Origin: Zasmidium citrigriseum
Lineage: Eukaryota > Ascomycota > Dothideomycetes > Mycosphaerellales > Mycosphaerellaceae
Direction: 5' to 3'
Assembly: GCA_002786025.1 (NCBI GenBank)
Contig: NHNW01000037.1
Span: 186,001-250,000 of the forward strand
Length of the DNA: 64,000 nucleotides
Shown: positions 41,015-52,512 of the stretch, one piece after another
Layout: each line of letters begins with the position of its first letter
Numbering within the stretch: position 1 is the stretch's first letter
Made by a program: the position numbers and the translations under genes
Notes under the pieces: generated by a model
What the model saw: the letters and a program-made list of their open reading frames with translations, nothing else
The model's database searches: none
Told to the model about the DNA's origin: nothing

Positions 41015-41836
41015 CGTCTACGCGCCTCTTAGCGCATGGGTTCTTGGCTGCTGATGCTGCGTCGCCTCCAAGCTGTTCGTAGCAGTAGTTAGAGGGTCCC
41101 TCAAACGAAGGACAATGATTGAAGAGTCCCAATGGCTTCAAGTTTTTCTAGGGAACTCGCGGCTTGGATGTCGTTGACGGATGGAGCGGGATTGTCGTGC
41201 GAGTTCGCGCACCAGCCATCAACAAGTGACGTCGTCCGTCGGCGCCGCCCAACTTTTCGCCCGCTCTTTCACGTGATACCTGGCCCGAGCTCGCTATTTC
41301 CTGTTCCTCAACGTCGGCTCCTCCGGCTGCTCCCTCTCTATCTTCTCCCGCTATACGCTTGCCCGTGTGGCATGCCATGGTCTGGCCTGCGTGCGAACGA
41401 CGCGGCGTGCTGGTCTATCCTCCTCTTTGGCCTCTTCTCGGCCGCTTTGATGCCTTCCCACCGTCCATCTAAGCAGTTGTCCATGCACTCCCACACCCAG
41501 CAGCGGACCAGATCTCCAATGCTACAGGATGCTTAGTAAAGCGGTATACGATCTTTTTCGCAGAATAGCTAAGTGCTTCATCAATATTCCATAGATCTTT
41601 CTGGCTATGCCAAACTCTAATTTCAAGCACGTTATCAAGCACGCCAGATTGCGCTATGGCGCCTTGACCACCCGCACATGTTTCATGGCACACCGACTTT
41701 ATAAACAACCCCATGTCTTCCTTCTGTGTTACCATTGAAGTACCGACATTTTTGTACCTCGAATACAGCAGCGGCAAGAACACTCACTGCACCAAAACCA
41801 ACAGCTTCGCCGAAGACGGAACACGGTTCGGACAAC
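41015..41836. promoter_or_regulatory. Divergent intergenic region, NADH dehydrogenase / UPF0643-type gene
   Basis: 822 bases shared by two divergent genes. No coding sequence recognised. An internal stretch near 41240-41400 is C/T-rich. Confidence 0.4.
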
Positions 41837-42658
41837 ATGGCACAAGTCCTGGGTCCAGCACTCCCTCAAGCACCTGCCGCCGGCACGGTCAAGATCGACT
41901 CCACGGTGACCGAGGTCGAAGTCAACAAAGCCCTCGACTTGAAGGCGCAGCAGATCGAAGACACCATCGCCGAAGCAACTCTCAACGGCGACCTACTCGA
42001 CCTCAATGCCACGCACCTGATCAGCTCTCCCTACCCCGACTTCGAGAACCAACTCCAACTCGGCCATCTCGACCTTCCAAACCGCCTCTTCGCCTTCGCC
42101 CTGACAGCTCTCAAACCCATCCGCGACGACTACGCCACAGCCCCATACCTCGAGAGCTTCAACTGGCCCGAAGTCTTCTCTCTCCTCCAATCCCTCTGCA
42201 GCAAAGCCGGCTTCCAATGGCAACAGCAAGACTTCTACGTTGTCATCTTCAGATCGAAGCTGCGGGAGAACATCGATCGTGACAGGCTTGGACTCCTCGA
42301 CCAGAAGTCTCACCAGGAGGCTTGTGCGAGTGGAGGATTGCTGAAGTACTGGTTTGGCAGTCCTGATGAGGGGCGGCGAAATCTTGCTACTTGTGAGTTT
42401 GACTGACTGTTTGACTGTTTTGCAGACCGTTGACGCAACATCTAGGCTTATGGCGCAATCACGAAGATGCCGTGGCAGGAGGCAGCGGACCATGGCACAA
42501 GCAAGCAAGGGGTGCGGCGAGAGTCATGTGAGTCTCAGCCTTGCAATCCGCAAGTTCGTATACTGACATTCTGCAGGTACGACAGCATCAGCTTCCACAC
42601 CCACAAGCTCGTCATCGAAGATGGTGCGGACACCTGGCGGCTTGAGGCATACTCATAG
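41837..42658 (+). CDS. UPF0643-type conserved fungal protein
   Basis: Exons 41837-42392, 42446-42527 and 42577-42658; 239 aa, all phases agree. It shows the pattern of this fungal family: LDLPNRLFAFALTALKPIRDDYATAPYLESFNW, where the central part recruits FYVVIFRSKL, then GSPDEGRRNLATCLWRNHEDAV, GGSGPWHKQAR and a final HTHKLVIEDGADTWRLE. The ATCLWR segment crosses the first intron (T|GC), which supports the splice. Molecular role unknown; the fold has been compared with acetyltransferases, which I cannot confirm here. Cytosolic, no signal peptide. Confidence 0.78.
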
Positions 42659-42869
42659 CTCCCTACTTTCCCTGGAGACGATCGACACGAAGCATGATAC
42701 ACTGGACTTGAGATTAGCGAGGCGTTCCGGACACAGGCCCAGCATAGAACTGTCTCCGCAGAGAGGAGAGCAGCATAGATGGCCTTGCTTTATTTCAGCA
42801 TGCGATAGAGATAACAACCCCTATCGACACTCATAAACCCCGACAGACCCCTTCTCGGTACTTACCTCT

Positions 42870-43637
42870 CTAGCACTCAACCTTAAGATCTTCGAAGCTA
42901 ACCTCCAGTCCCTCCTCCAAATCCCCATCCTCATACGTCGGCTTCGCCGCATAAACCCCCACCCAAACCTCCGCCCCCTCCCCACCCCTCTCCTCCAAAA
43001 ACGCCCACGTAACCTCCCTAAGCGGATATCTGTCCTCCTCACCAGGAACATCAACATAAACCCACATCTCTGTCGTGCTCCTCTCCACGATGAATTTTCC
43101 AGAGTTGGAGTTTGTGGGACGGATTGGGGAAAGGGACCAGTCGGAGAAGGCGTAGGTTCCTACGGTTCCGAATTGGGGGGCGGAGTTTTCGTATTCGATG
43201 CCGGTTTTTAGCCATTTGAGCGGCCCCTCCTTGCCCTCTTTGCTCCCATGATGCGGTGGTTTGTGGTGGGAGGGGAAGAACACCGCTATCCCGCCCTGAT
43301 CATACCTCGTCTTCCAATCCGCGGAGACGGTTACGGAGATTGATTTGAAATCCGAGGCTTTGCAGACGGTATACAGGTAAGGAGCGGTAAAGTTGTCGGC
43401 CGTCACATTGGGTCGCCAGATATCCGTCGCTGGAGGTGTTGTTATTGTGAAGGTGTTGGGGCTGGTGTGTTCGATCGCTGGATCGTTCAGCGTATGCCAG
43501 GTGTGCTTGTCTGGCAAAGATGGATTGTGGTGGTCGAACGGGTTGTGGTCATGGTGCTGAGGTGGGGAAGGCCAGTGGGCGGTGACAAGTTGGGTGAGCC
43601 ATGCCAGGCTAAGTACAAGAACAGTTTTCGAAAGCAT
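42870..43637 (-). CDS. Secreted DUF1349 (concanavalin-like fold) protein
   Basis: One exon, 255 aa. Signal peptide MLSKTVLVLSLAWLTQLVTA, then a His/Pro-rich linker (residues 21-50). The rest fits DUF1349: FTITTPPATDIW, YDQGGIAVFFP, WLKTGIEYEN, VGTYAFSDWSLSP, a beta-rich core with EMWVYVDV, REVTWAFLE, and VGVYAAKPTYE. Relatives have a concanavalin-type beta-sandwich and probably bind or act on carbohydrate; catalytic activity is not established. The His-rich insert (PSHHKPPHHGSKEGKEG) lies in a loop. Extracellular by the signal peptide. Confidence 0.82.
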   Translation of the reverse strand: MLSKTVLVLSLAWLTQLVTAHWPSPPQHHDHNPFDHHNPSLPDKHTWHTLNDPAIEHTSPNTFTITTPPATDIWRPNVTADNFTAPYLYTVCKASDFKSISVTVSADWKTRYDQGGIAVFFPSHHKPPHHGSKEGKEGPLKWLKTGIEYENSAPQFGTVGTYAFSDWSLSPIRPTNSNSGKFIVERSTTEMWVYVDVPGEEDRYPLREVTWAFLEERGGEGAEVWVGVYAAKPTYEDGDLEEGLEVSFEDLKVEC

Positions 43638-44318
43638 CGTTTCTTGAAAGAGTCGAAGGATGTTCGACTGGATTAAGAACTGCTCTTGAGAACCTTATAA
43701 GAAGTCCATCGTACACTCGCAAAACTCGTTAAGTAATACGACGGTTACGCCAGAGCGGAGAAAAGGCTTGGACGTGCTTGGCATATGCGTGTGAAGCTCA
43801 AGTCTAGCTCGAAGAGGAAGTTGATGGAGTCTGTTGCCGAATCGGGCCGGTACTGATGAGCAAATAGGCTGTATGGTAAGGGTTTGGAGAGGCTATGTGG
43901 TAAGGCTCTGTACAGACAGCGATCGTGGAGGCTAGATCAGTCGTTCGATATATAAGTGAGAGTCTTGCCTTCATTTTCAGCTGAACCGCAATCCTTGAGT
44001 CCAGAATCGATATTGTCGCAATATATTGCGTTGACTTTCTCGTCCAGCACGCTACGTGATTCTCTGACACTGTCGGCGTTAGGCGTTAAAAGCTGGTGAC
44101 TCTTTGAAGAGTTAGCAAGGCTGAAGATGACGAGATCGATGAACAATGAAGGGTCCTGCTCGCAAAATGGTGCCCTCTGAGACTAGTGAAAAGGCAAATG
44201 TTCCACCTCATTGGAACTGCGAGTTTCGCTTTAAGACCACACCTCTTCACATATTTGATCTTTTTTCCAAACCCAGCATTTGCATTTACAAGTTACTGTT
44301 TTGCAGCGCACGCCAGTC
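43638..44318. other. Intergenic, DUF1349 gene to sulfotransferase-like gene
   Basis: Divergent promoter region of 681 bases. No protein-like frame seen. Confidence 0.4.
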
Positions 44319-45369
44319 ATGTCCCAACCCCATCCACCCACCCAACTCCTCCTCCTCTCCCAACCCCGCACAGGATGCCACCTCCTCGAACGCATGCTCT
44401 CAAAACAATCCAATCTACACACCTACTTGCATCACCCATTCGGAGACTCAGGACGCTACCCGAAGCAGTGGCTATCGACAGGACCGCTGAGGCCAATTCC
44501 TGAGGATTTGAGCAGGAAGCATGACGTGCAGATGGAGAAAGGGTTGAGGGTGTGGCGGGAGGGGTTGGAGACCACGCGGAGAGAGGTAGAAGTTTCGTGC
44601 CGATTTTGAAGAGGGGTTTTGCTGATGGCTTGATAGGGGAAGGGGTTGTATGTTCATTTTCATCCGCTTTTTGCGCTGCGTCCGGAGGAGGTGTACGCAT
44701 ATCTCCAATCGCCCAATTCAAACCTGAACTCTATCCGGAATCCGACAGGAATCCCAGACGAACTCCTTCTCAAGCCAGGTACCGTACCAATCCTAACAAT
44801 CCGCAACCCTCGACTCCAAGTCCCCTCTCTCTGGCGAGCTGGACGAGGAACCCTTCCGGACAGATCAGGACGGCTGGAGACTTTGGCGTTGGTGACGGGG
44901 CGTTGGTCGAGATTGTTGTATGATTGGTATTTGGCGAAGGGTGTGAGGCCGTTGGTTGTTGATGCGGATGATTATATGACCAGCGAGGCATTCGTTCGGC
45001 ATCTCTGTCAGGTCAGTGGGCTGGATCCGAAGGAGGTTTTGACGAAGTGGGAGAGGACGGATGTTAGTGGAGTGAAGAGTACGGCGGAGCGGAACTGGGC
45101 TGCTGTACAAGTATGACTTTCCCAGTCATGCTGCGATGAAAAGAGTCTTTTGCTGACGGCAATACAAATAGGAAACGCTTCTTGCTTCGCAGGGCCCGGA
45201 AGCGAGGCGAGCGGCAAAGAATGTCGATTTGAATGCCGAGGAGAAAGGCTGGGAGCAAGAATTCGGAATGGAGGTCGCTGATATGCTGAGAGATGTTGTG
45301 GAAATGGTGACTCCGGATTACCAATATCTGTGGGAGAGGAGGTTGGTGCAACCGGAGTCGAAGTTGTAG
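44319..45369 (+). CDS. P-loop sulfotransferase-like protein
   Basis: Exons 44319-44585, 44637-45110 and 45172-45369; 312 aa. The N terminus LLLLSQPRTGCHLLERMLSK resembles the 5'-phosphosulfate loop of PAPS-dependent sulfotransferases. Further on, VPILTIRNPRLQVPSLWRA corresponds to the strand and helix that carry the 3'-phosphate-binding RxP-type segment. The C terminus is helical (EEKGWEQEFGMEVADMLRDVV). Fungal proteins of this kind are usually annotated as hypothetical P-loop or sulfotransferase family proteins; the acceptor is unknown. Cytosolic, no membrane segment. Exon joins keep frame and bring LYVHFHPLFAL together with the rest. Confidence 0.75.
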
Positions 45370-46018
45370 GCGGGGTGGCGGTGGTCGTAGGCGAGGATGG
45401 AGGCGATGTCGAACGCAGTGTGATTCAGATTTATCGTCTCGACGTGGACAAGTCATCAAGACGCGGCAGCTAGATCGAGTATCCAAGGTCAAAGGTGAAG
45501 AAAGAAGGACAAAGACCGCCAAGGAGAAGGAGCGACCGGGATTTTGACGTCATCGCTCGAATCCCCAACTCTCTCCCTGCTGGGAACTCCTTTCACTCTC
45601 TTTCCATCAACGACATCTCAAGTCCGTGATCTCCGTTGCCATGAAATCCGCGAACATAATGTACACTCCTCAGTAATGGCCTCAGGCGTGTCATGCTAAG
45701 CGCGCGTAAGCATACATCGAGTCGAAAACGGCTATGTACTCCTGCGCTGCGTGGCTTACGGCCGACAGAATCGGGGCAACGATGCAGCCAGCTTCGCAGC
45801 CAATTACTCCTTTTAGGTTCGAGCATGCGCGCTCTGGCGCCCACCGAATGACATGAATATCCTGGTAGGGCTTATCGTCCGTAGAGGCGAGGATGTAGGA
45901 TGAGTATAATAACAGTCCTTGTGGTCCGTCGACTCTCGAGCTCTTCGACTCACATCAGCAACTCAAGCAAAGCGCCAGCTTTCACAAAAAGACCCCAGCA
46001 CCATCGACGACTCACAAG
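45370..46018. other. Intergenic, sulfotransferase-like gene to DUF4188 gene
   Basis: 649 bases, no gene seen. Promoter and leader of the next gene. Confidence 0.4.
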
Positions 46019-46903
46019 ATGTCTCGCCCAGGACAAGAATTCAAACCCCTCCTCCCTCCCCAGACCTCACGCCCTCGCTCCCACTACTTCGGCCCAGCAA
46101 GCCTAACCACAACCATCCGCGACCAACTCACAATCTCCACCTGGCTATGCCTCGGAGCCCTCATCCAAGGCTCCCTCTTCCTCCTCCTAGGCCGCACATC
46201 TCTCCTCCCAGCCTTCCTCCTGATACTCTACCGCCTCCTCGACACATACGCCATGGCCGTCGGCTGGAAACCCAACATCTACATGACCTCCGTCATCCCC
46301 AAGAAATTCACCGCCCAAATCCCCAACGAACTCGGGCACTACGGCACCAAACCCAGCAACACCGACATCGTCGTCTTCATGATCGGCGCCCGTTGCAACC
46401 ACCCCTACGGCCTCCTTGCCCCAGGCTTCGCAAAACTCGGCGAGTTCTTCCAGCGCATGGCGACAGACCTCGACGCCCACGCCGACGAGTTCGGCTTCTT
46501 GGGTATGACATCTTGGCTCAACGCCTCCGATCGCACGACGAAGTCCGAGACCATGGCTGTTTGTTATTTTCGGAGCGTGGAGGGATTGCATGCTTTTGCG
46601 CATAGCGAGTATCATCGGGATGGTTGGGATTGGTGGAATCGGAGTGTGAAGGATATGCCGCATGTTTCGATTTATCATGAGACTTATCATGTTCCGAGGG
46701 GGCATTGGGAGAATATTTATGTCAATTCGCATGCGAGTGGGATGAACTCGATTACGAGTAGGTTTACGGATGAGGTGACGGGGAGTGAGATGTGGGCGAG
46801 TCCGGTTGTGGATGCGAGTAAGGGGTTGTTGAAGACGAGTGCTGGGCGGATGAGTAGGAGTAAAGGGGATGAGCATGATGGGTATGGGGAGGATCCGTAC
46901 TGA
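46019..46903 (+). CDS. DUF4188 (Af470-like monooxygenase family) membrane-anchored protein
   Basis: One exon, 294 aa, ATG at 46019. Two hydrophobic segments in residues 40-80 (WLCLGALIQGSLFLLLG and LLPAFLLILYRLLDTYA) anchor it in a membrane. The soluble part matches DUF4188 proteins: FMIGARCNHPYGLLAPGF, LGEFFQRMATDL, GFLGMTSWLNASDR, YFRSVEGLHAFAHSEYHRDGW, WWNRSVKDMPHVSIYHETY and WENIYVN. The family includes the Af470 protein of the fumagillin cluster and folds as a ferredoxin-like alpha-beta barrel. A haem-type monooxygenase activity is reported for some members; the substrate here is unknown. Codon use changes markedly midway, from C-ending to G/T-ending codons around 46560. Confidence 0.82.
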   Translation: MSRPGQEFKPLLPPQTSRPRSHYFGPASLTTTIRDQLTISTWLCLGALIQGSLFLLLGRTSLLPAFLLILYRLLDTYAMAVGWKPNIYMTSVIPKKFTAQIPNELGHYGTKPSNTDIVVFMIGARCNHPYGLLAPGFAKLGEFFQRMATDLDAHADEFGFLGMTSWLNASDRTTKSETMAVCYFRSVEGLHAFAHSEYHRDGWDWWNRSVKDMPHVSIYHETYHVPRGHWENIYVNSHASGMNSITSRFTDEVTGSEMWASPVVDASKGLLKTSAGRMSRSKGDEHDGYGEDPY

Positions 46904-47741
46904 AAGGAGTGATGGGCTGGGTCGGGGTCCTGTGTTTGCAGCGAGGGCGTTGGCGTGCGATGTATATGAACTGTGTCCTTGCTCTTGATAGATGTCCAAT
47001 GAATGTTCCTTCTCTTTCAGGGCCCCTTCTTCTTCATGGACGCCGCCAACGGTTGTGCTTGCTCTTTCAAGACCTCCTGGTCGTCGATACCGGACGAGGT
47101 GTCCCTGGTTCTTCGAAGTCCTCCTTCTGGATCGATGCCGTCGGCGACTCGTGTGATGGCCCTCGGAAAGGAACTCGGACAGGCTGCTGTGTAGTATGTT
47201 GAAAATCTCGAAGAGCCGTGGGAGTCGGAGAAGTGCTGGCGTCAAGGAGGATCGTTCAAGCTTGCAGGTAGTGACGCTGGACGTGTCGAGTCTGGTCCTG
47301 GTAGTTGCGAAGGACTGGTTTTCATGGCCGTCTGGCTGTTCGAGGAATCTAGATGGACGGCATGAACGATTGATCGACGGAGATGCTGCACAATCGGTTT
47401 AGTAGTTCCCTTCCCTCTACATTGGCGGCGCTCTGAGGAGTTGGCTTCGATCTCGATGAAATGAAGGTAACACGAGTGAGCTCACTGCCGTACAAGTGTG
47501 AGGCAGAGAACTCTGAAGACTGAGCGAGCGGCTTGAAAGTGAGTTGGGGAGTGAAGGAAAGTGGTGCACGGTCGTCCCCGTCGCCGTCACTTCGCATGTG
47601 CTTTTAAGCCGGCTTCTCTTGACCTTCAACCTCTTTTCTCCTTCATCCACCACCACTTCGAACACCCCCTTTTCCCATCACCCCAACAACGCTCACACTA
47701 CACCATACACTGACAACAACATCCAACTTCATTCAACCGCG
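46904..47741. other. Intergenic, DUF4188 gene to repeat protein gene
   Basis: 838 bases. No protein-like frame. The last 100 bases are a C/A-rich leader. Confidence 0.4.
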
Positions 47742-50700
47742 ATGACGGTCTTTCGCCGCCTCGCTGCAGCCCTCGCGGCTTGCAGCGCCTTCACCACGTC
47801 TGCGGCTCTGCCTACTGAGGCTGCCACTTCCAGCCCTCCAGTAACCAAGTGCACCATCGACGAGCGCGACACGTACGACAGTAAGCTGAAAGAACTGAGC
47901 TGAGATATGACGAGGCAATCACTTTGCTGACTATCTTGCGTCAACAGACTACGGCATCTCTATCCCCGTCGCTTGGACCGCCAACCAATGCATCCAGAAC
48001 CGCTGGACTCTGGAACCATACACCACCGGCCACGAGGACGACTGGGTCTGCGAGGCATACGGCAACTGGACCATCCTCATCTTCACCGCCAACAAGCAGG
48101 GCGCTCTCGGCATCAACCAGGCTCTCGGCTACGACTACCCCGGCCTGACCTTCAATTGCCCCGTCCTTTCCAAGTCCGCCAACCCGTCCTCCGCCCTGTC
48201 TGTCCGCGAATCCTTCGCTCCCGCCTGCACCGTCGACGGTAACGACCAGTGGGACGTCTACCTCGTCGTCATCCCAACTCCCTACGACGAGGCTCAGTGC
48301 CAAGACGTCGAGGACCGCATCCAGCCCTACATCGAGAATGTCGCGACTGCCTGGGCTTGTCAGCCTTATCAAGATGGGACCTTCATCATGTTCAACGTTG
48401 ACAAAGAGCAAGAGGCGAGCATAAATGAAGTTCTGGCTGAGGTCTACCCTGACTTTGACTTGACCTGCACCAACTCTCGGACCGCCAAGGCAGACCTCGC
48501 AACACCACTGGCAGCGAGAGATCGCTCTGACGGCGACTGCTACTTCTACACCAACAACACATTTGAGAGCTACCACGTCCATGTCCCCATCGATCCTTCG
48601 AACACCTCCTGCTATTACCTCTTTCTCGCTGTCTCCCCTTACAGCGAGGGAGTCGCCATCAACTTCAATTGTGGACCAGCGGATGAGGATATCCATACGA
48701 CCCATGTCTACTTCCAGACCAACATTGGCTCGTCCTCTGGTGTCACCGAGGCACTTGGTATGGTATTCCCTGACCCATACGACCTCCAATGCCATCCTCG
48801 TAATGATCTCGAGGCCGACGCTCGACACATCGCCGATCGAATGTCAGAGACCCTCGACGACTCCGAAGTCGTCCTGGATGTCGTCCTGGCACCGAGAGAT
48901 CCCTCAAACGCTGACTGCTACTTCTACAACAACGACACATTTGAGAGCTATCACGTTCTCGTTCCTGTCGATTACACCTTTGACGCATGCTACAACGTCT
49001 ACACCTACATCTCTGGTTACAATCAGGGCATCGACATTGGCTTCTCCTGTGGACAAGCAAATGGGTACAATCATACAACGGGAATCTACTTCCAGACCAA
49101 GATTGGCTCGGCCAGCGGTGTCAGCGACGTGCTTGCTGGGACATACCCTTCATACGAGTGGCAGTGCTACCCCATGAACGCTGCCAAGACCAAGACCCGA
49201 CGCATCGCTCGTGGAACGTCAGAGACCAACAGCTTGGACGTCACTCCGCCAGCTAGAGAGCTTGTGGAAGGCTCCTGTGACTTTACCTTTACTGGAGATG
49301 GATACGGCAACTACTCAATCAAGGCTCCAGAGGCGTGGAGTCAGTCTTCCTGCGACCAGCTTTACAATGCCGTCCACCCTTACAGCGAGGGCACTGACAT
49401 CGCCTACATCTGTTCGGCGGATACTGCCTTTTCAACTTCGATTCGCTTCCGTGCCATTTTCACCTCGATGGGCGCAGTCACTGACGCCCTTACCTCTGTG
49501 TACTCCAACCCGTCGTACAACTGGCATTGCGCCGCAACAGCCCCTCTCGCTGTTGCTGGGTCCAAGTCTCGACACGTTGACCATCAAACGTCAGGAATCG
49601 TCAGCTTGGATGCCTCTTTGGCAGCTAGAGACGCTGGAGAGGCGTCTTGCGACTTCGTCTTTGCAGACGGCGGGTTTCGCTTCACCATCTACGTTCCAGT
49701 TGCCTGGAGCCAGCCCCCATGCGACCAGCTCTATAACGCCGTCTTACCCTACGGCGAGGGAATCGACATGGATTATTCCTGTGAGCCGTCAGCCGAGTTC
49801 GACTTTGAGACTGCAATTCAGTTTCTCGCCAACTTCACCTCCACGTTTGAAGTCAGCGATGCTCTTGCCGCAGTGTATCCGGATCCGACATACAACTGGC
49901 ACTGTTCGATCCTGAACTTCCCGCCTGATCACTCACGCATCGCTCGAGCACAGCCCAAGACCGTCGACACTCTGCCACCGGCAAATTGTATTGTCGAAGA
50001 GTGGCCTCAGTTCGACAAGTACACTGTCGACATTCCTGCGCCATACTCATCCGATAAATGCCGCGAAGCCTACTCGCTCCTATCGCCATACTTTGATGGC
50101 CCCACCGCGGAAGGCTTCTGCTATCGGTTCGGCGATACCTCCACCATGATCGAGTTCGCTGCCGCCGAGGCTGTCGCCAACGAGGTCGACTCCGCTCTCC
50201 ATCAGGTCTATCCTGACGTCGAGTTCACGTGCGCCAACTCCATCTCTGGGCTCGTCAAGGTAACCACAGCCGATGATATCTCCAAGCTGATTCCAACCTT
50301 TACTGACGTTGAGCAGAAGAATGATGTATCCCCGGTTGCGGCTCAGCATTACCCAAACCCAATCCCTCTGCACACCCAGGCTTGCGTGACCGAGAATCAC
50401 GGACTCTACAACAGGTAAGACGAAGCCAAACTCTTCTGAAGCAACGAATAAGTTGATACTAAATTCCACCTCCAGCTACTACATGCACATCGGCGAACCA
50501 TACGACTTGGGCAAGTGCGACCTCTTTGGTACCATTCTGAACAATCACGAGTACGCCATGAGCGAATACATGTGCTTTGACGACCATTGGGGCAACACCG
50601 AGGTCTCCTTTGACGACACAAGTGAGTTCTCTGGAGTCGTAATCGTAACGGGCCTTGCTAACCTTTCATGTGCTGCAGTCAACCGCAACAACTTCATCAA

Positions 50701-50758
50701 CTTTTGGGCCAAGTACGTCTGGCCAGAGGTCAACGGCTTCAACTGCCCCGGCACCTGA
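47742..50758 (+). CDS. Secreted protein of eight cysteine-bounded repeats
   Basis: Exons 47742-47880, 47948-50414, 50476-50621 and 50679-50758; 943 aa, phases exact at all junctions. Signal peptide MTVFRRLAAALAACSAFTTSAA. Then eight imperfect units of about 103-132 aa begin with Cys at residues 37, 140, 244, 370, 490, 614, 727 and 859. The unit pattern is C, a beta strand with Y and P, a second C about 25 residues on, PYxEGxxixxxC, a strand ending in F, then VxxALxxVYPxxxxxC. So each unit has four cysteines that could form two disulfides. Units are linked by S/T/A/R-rich spacers that often contain LAARD. Several N-glycosylation sites (NNT, NTS, NFT, NYS). No known domain recognised. It is likely an extracellular or wall-associated protein, upstream of a laccase on the same strand. 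Confidence 0.85.
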
Positions 50759-52512
50759 AGCCCTTCATCAGCACCACACCATTGAGACTGCGAAGAGGGA
50801 AGGTCTTATTGACGAGCTGTGCCCGCGTGGCTGAGCTGCCTTCTGCAATACTACATCAAATAGCTCGAGAAATGAAGTTGCCTTGAGTGAAGAGCAAAAC
50901 CTTTCACAGCGTCCCATGCTATCTGTGGCCGTGACCCTGTCCAGCAAGCACCATGTGCCGCCCGAGCTGGGGCAAAGAAGGTGCGTCACACTCGAGATTC
51001 TTTTGACAAGCGTTTCAACATGCTGACTCCCTCCAATGAAAGACAATCCCACGAGGCGCCATGCAAGCCTCCACGCGAGAACAGGGAGCCTGTACCGAGC
51101 GATCGCATCATCTCTCGCAAACTTGCTCAAGAGGAGAGTGTTATAGCAACCAAGACTCCACCGTGCCAGCGACTCCTGGCCCACAATTTCGATCAGTTCG
51201 GCATCCGCTTCAAAAACCTCCAACTCGTCCTCCGTCATTCGCAGTTCCAACATTAACCTCCTCGTCGGCACCGAGTCTCGCAGACTTCACAATCGCCTAA
51301 ATCCTCTGAGGCATAGCGAAACTTGCTAACTTCTCACCAACAAGAAGCTAGTCCCATTCGAGTTCGCTACAAGACCTCTTTTCGTCCTTCGAAGCCGACA
51401 CCGCCTCCATCTGCAGAAAGCTTTCAACGCTTTGACAAAACAAACACCGCAATTGGACCTTAAACAAGAAGAGCAAGAGCCGCGATGTGAAGTCTGTCGA
51501 AATAAGAGTTCAAATAGAGCTTGGCGCCGGGCGAAGCTTGCGAGGCTTGGTAGCCAACAAGGGCGGGAATTTACAGCCTGGTGCGAAGTCTAGGAAGGTG
51601 CCGAGCGGTTGGGCGGTGTAGATCAGCCTCCCGCACGTGGATGGGGCCGAGGACCGAGAATAATCACAGTCCGCTCGCAAAGAGGTTTGGGGATTCGGGA
51701 AGGGGTTTGGAAATGATGCTGGAGAGCGTGCCTGAAGAATTGGGGAAGTACGCTGAGCGGCTGTCTGCCCTTCTGCAAAATAGGTATGCCACTGCCCATC
51801 AATTGCTGACAGCCTGCAGGAAAGCTTCGAGAAATGGGCGGCCGGCAATACTTCCTCTGCTCCTGCCTCACAGCCGCGGGAAGACGTCTAGTGCCGACGT
51901 TAGACTCTGCACTCATGCATGCTAATCACGCAAAGCGGCTCACGGTAGTCATGCCTTCGGAACTTGCCAATTGGACGGATCCCCTTGGGGCCCAAGGCTT
52001 CAACGCAACGACCGCATTCGTCTTCAAGACCGAAGCCATGATCTTGCGGATTCCCAAATCAACGAACGCTGGTGGGTGACCCGAAGCCACTGTTACAGCC
52101 ATGCCTTTCGGCAGTTCACAATGCTCCTCCTTGAGGTCGTCGAAGCCGACGCCTACAGCAATCTCCTGGGACCGGTGGCTGGCAGTCTCTACTAGGGCTT
52201 CACGGAGCACAACCGTCCAAAGGTTATCCCCTGCTTCCAGAACGCAATACGAGCGATATCACAACGTCCCTATCGCGGCGGTGAGGACTTGTCTCATCTC
52301 CCACGTGTGATTAGCCGCATGGAACAGAGAACGATGAACGCCTGCGGCGTGGTGCGGGACTTCTGGAAGGTCTGGAATGTTCCCACGAGGGAACATGCGT
52401 TTGGGTGGTGTAGGTTTGGATGAAGAGAGGAGTATAAAGAGGTGCTGGGAGAAAGGGTGGATGAGGTAGGCAACAAGACTTTCATTGCTTCCCTTATACA
52501 CTCGTTGCGAAT
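50759..52512. other. 1.75-kb gap before the laccase gene
   Basis: No gene supported. On the minus strand at 51271-50768 a frame with reasonable composition (MLELRMTEDELEVFEADAEL) is open for 167 codons, but its start is GTG or an internal ATG and I see no exons joining it, so it is left out. Short frames elsewhere are not protein-like. Confidence 0.35.

Noticed and set aside
50768..51271. 167-codon minus-strand frame before the laccase
   Set aside because: First half looks protein-like, but the start is GTG and no exon joins were found; not enough to call.
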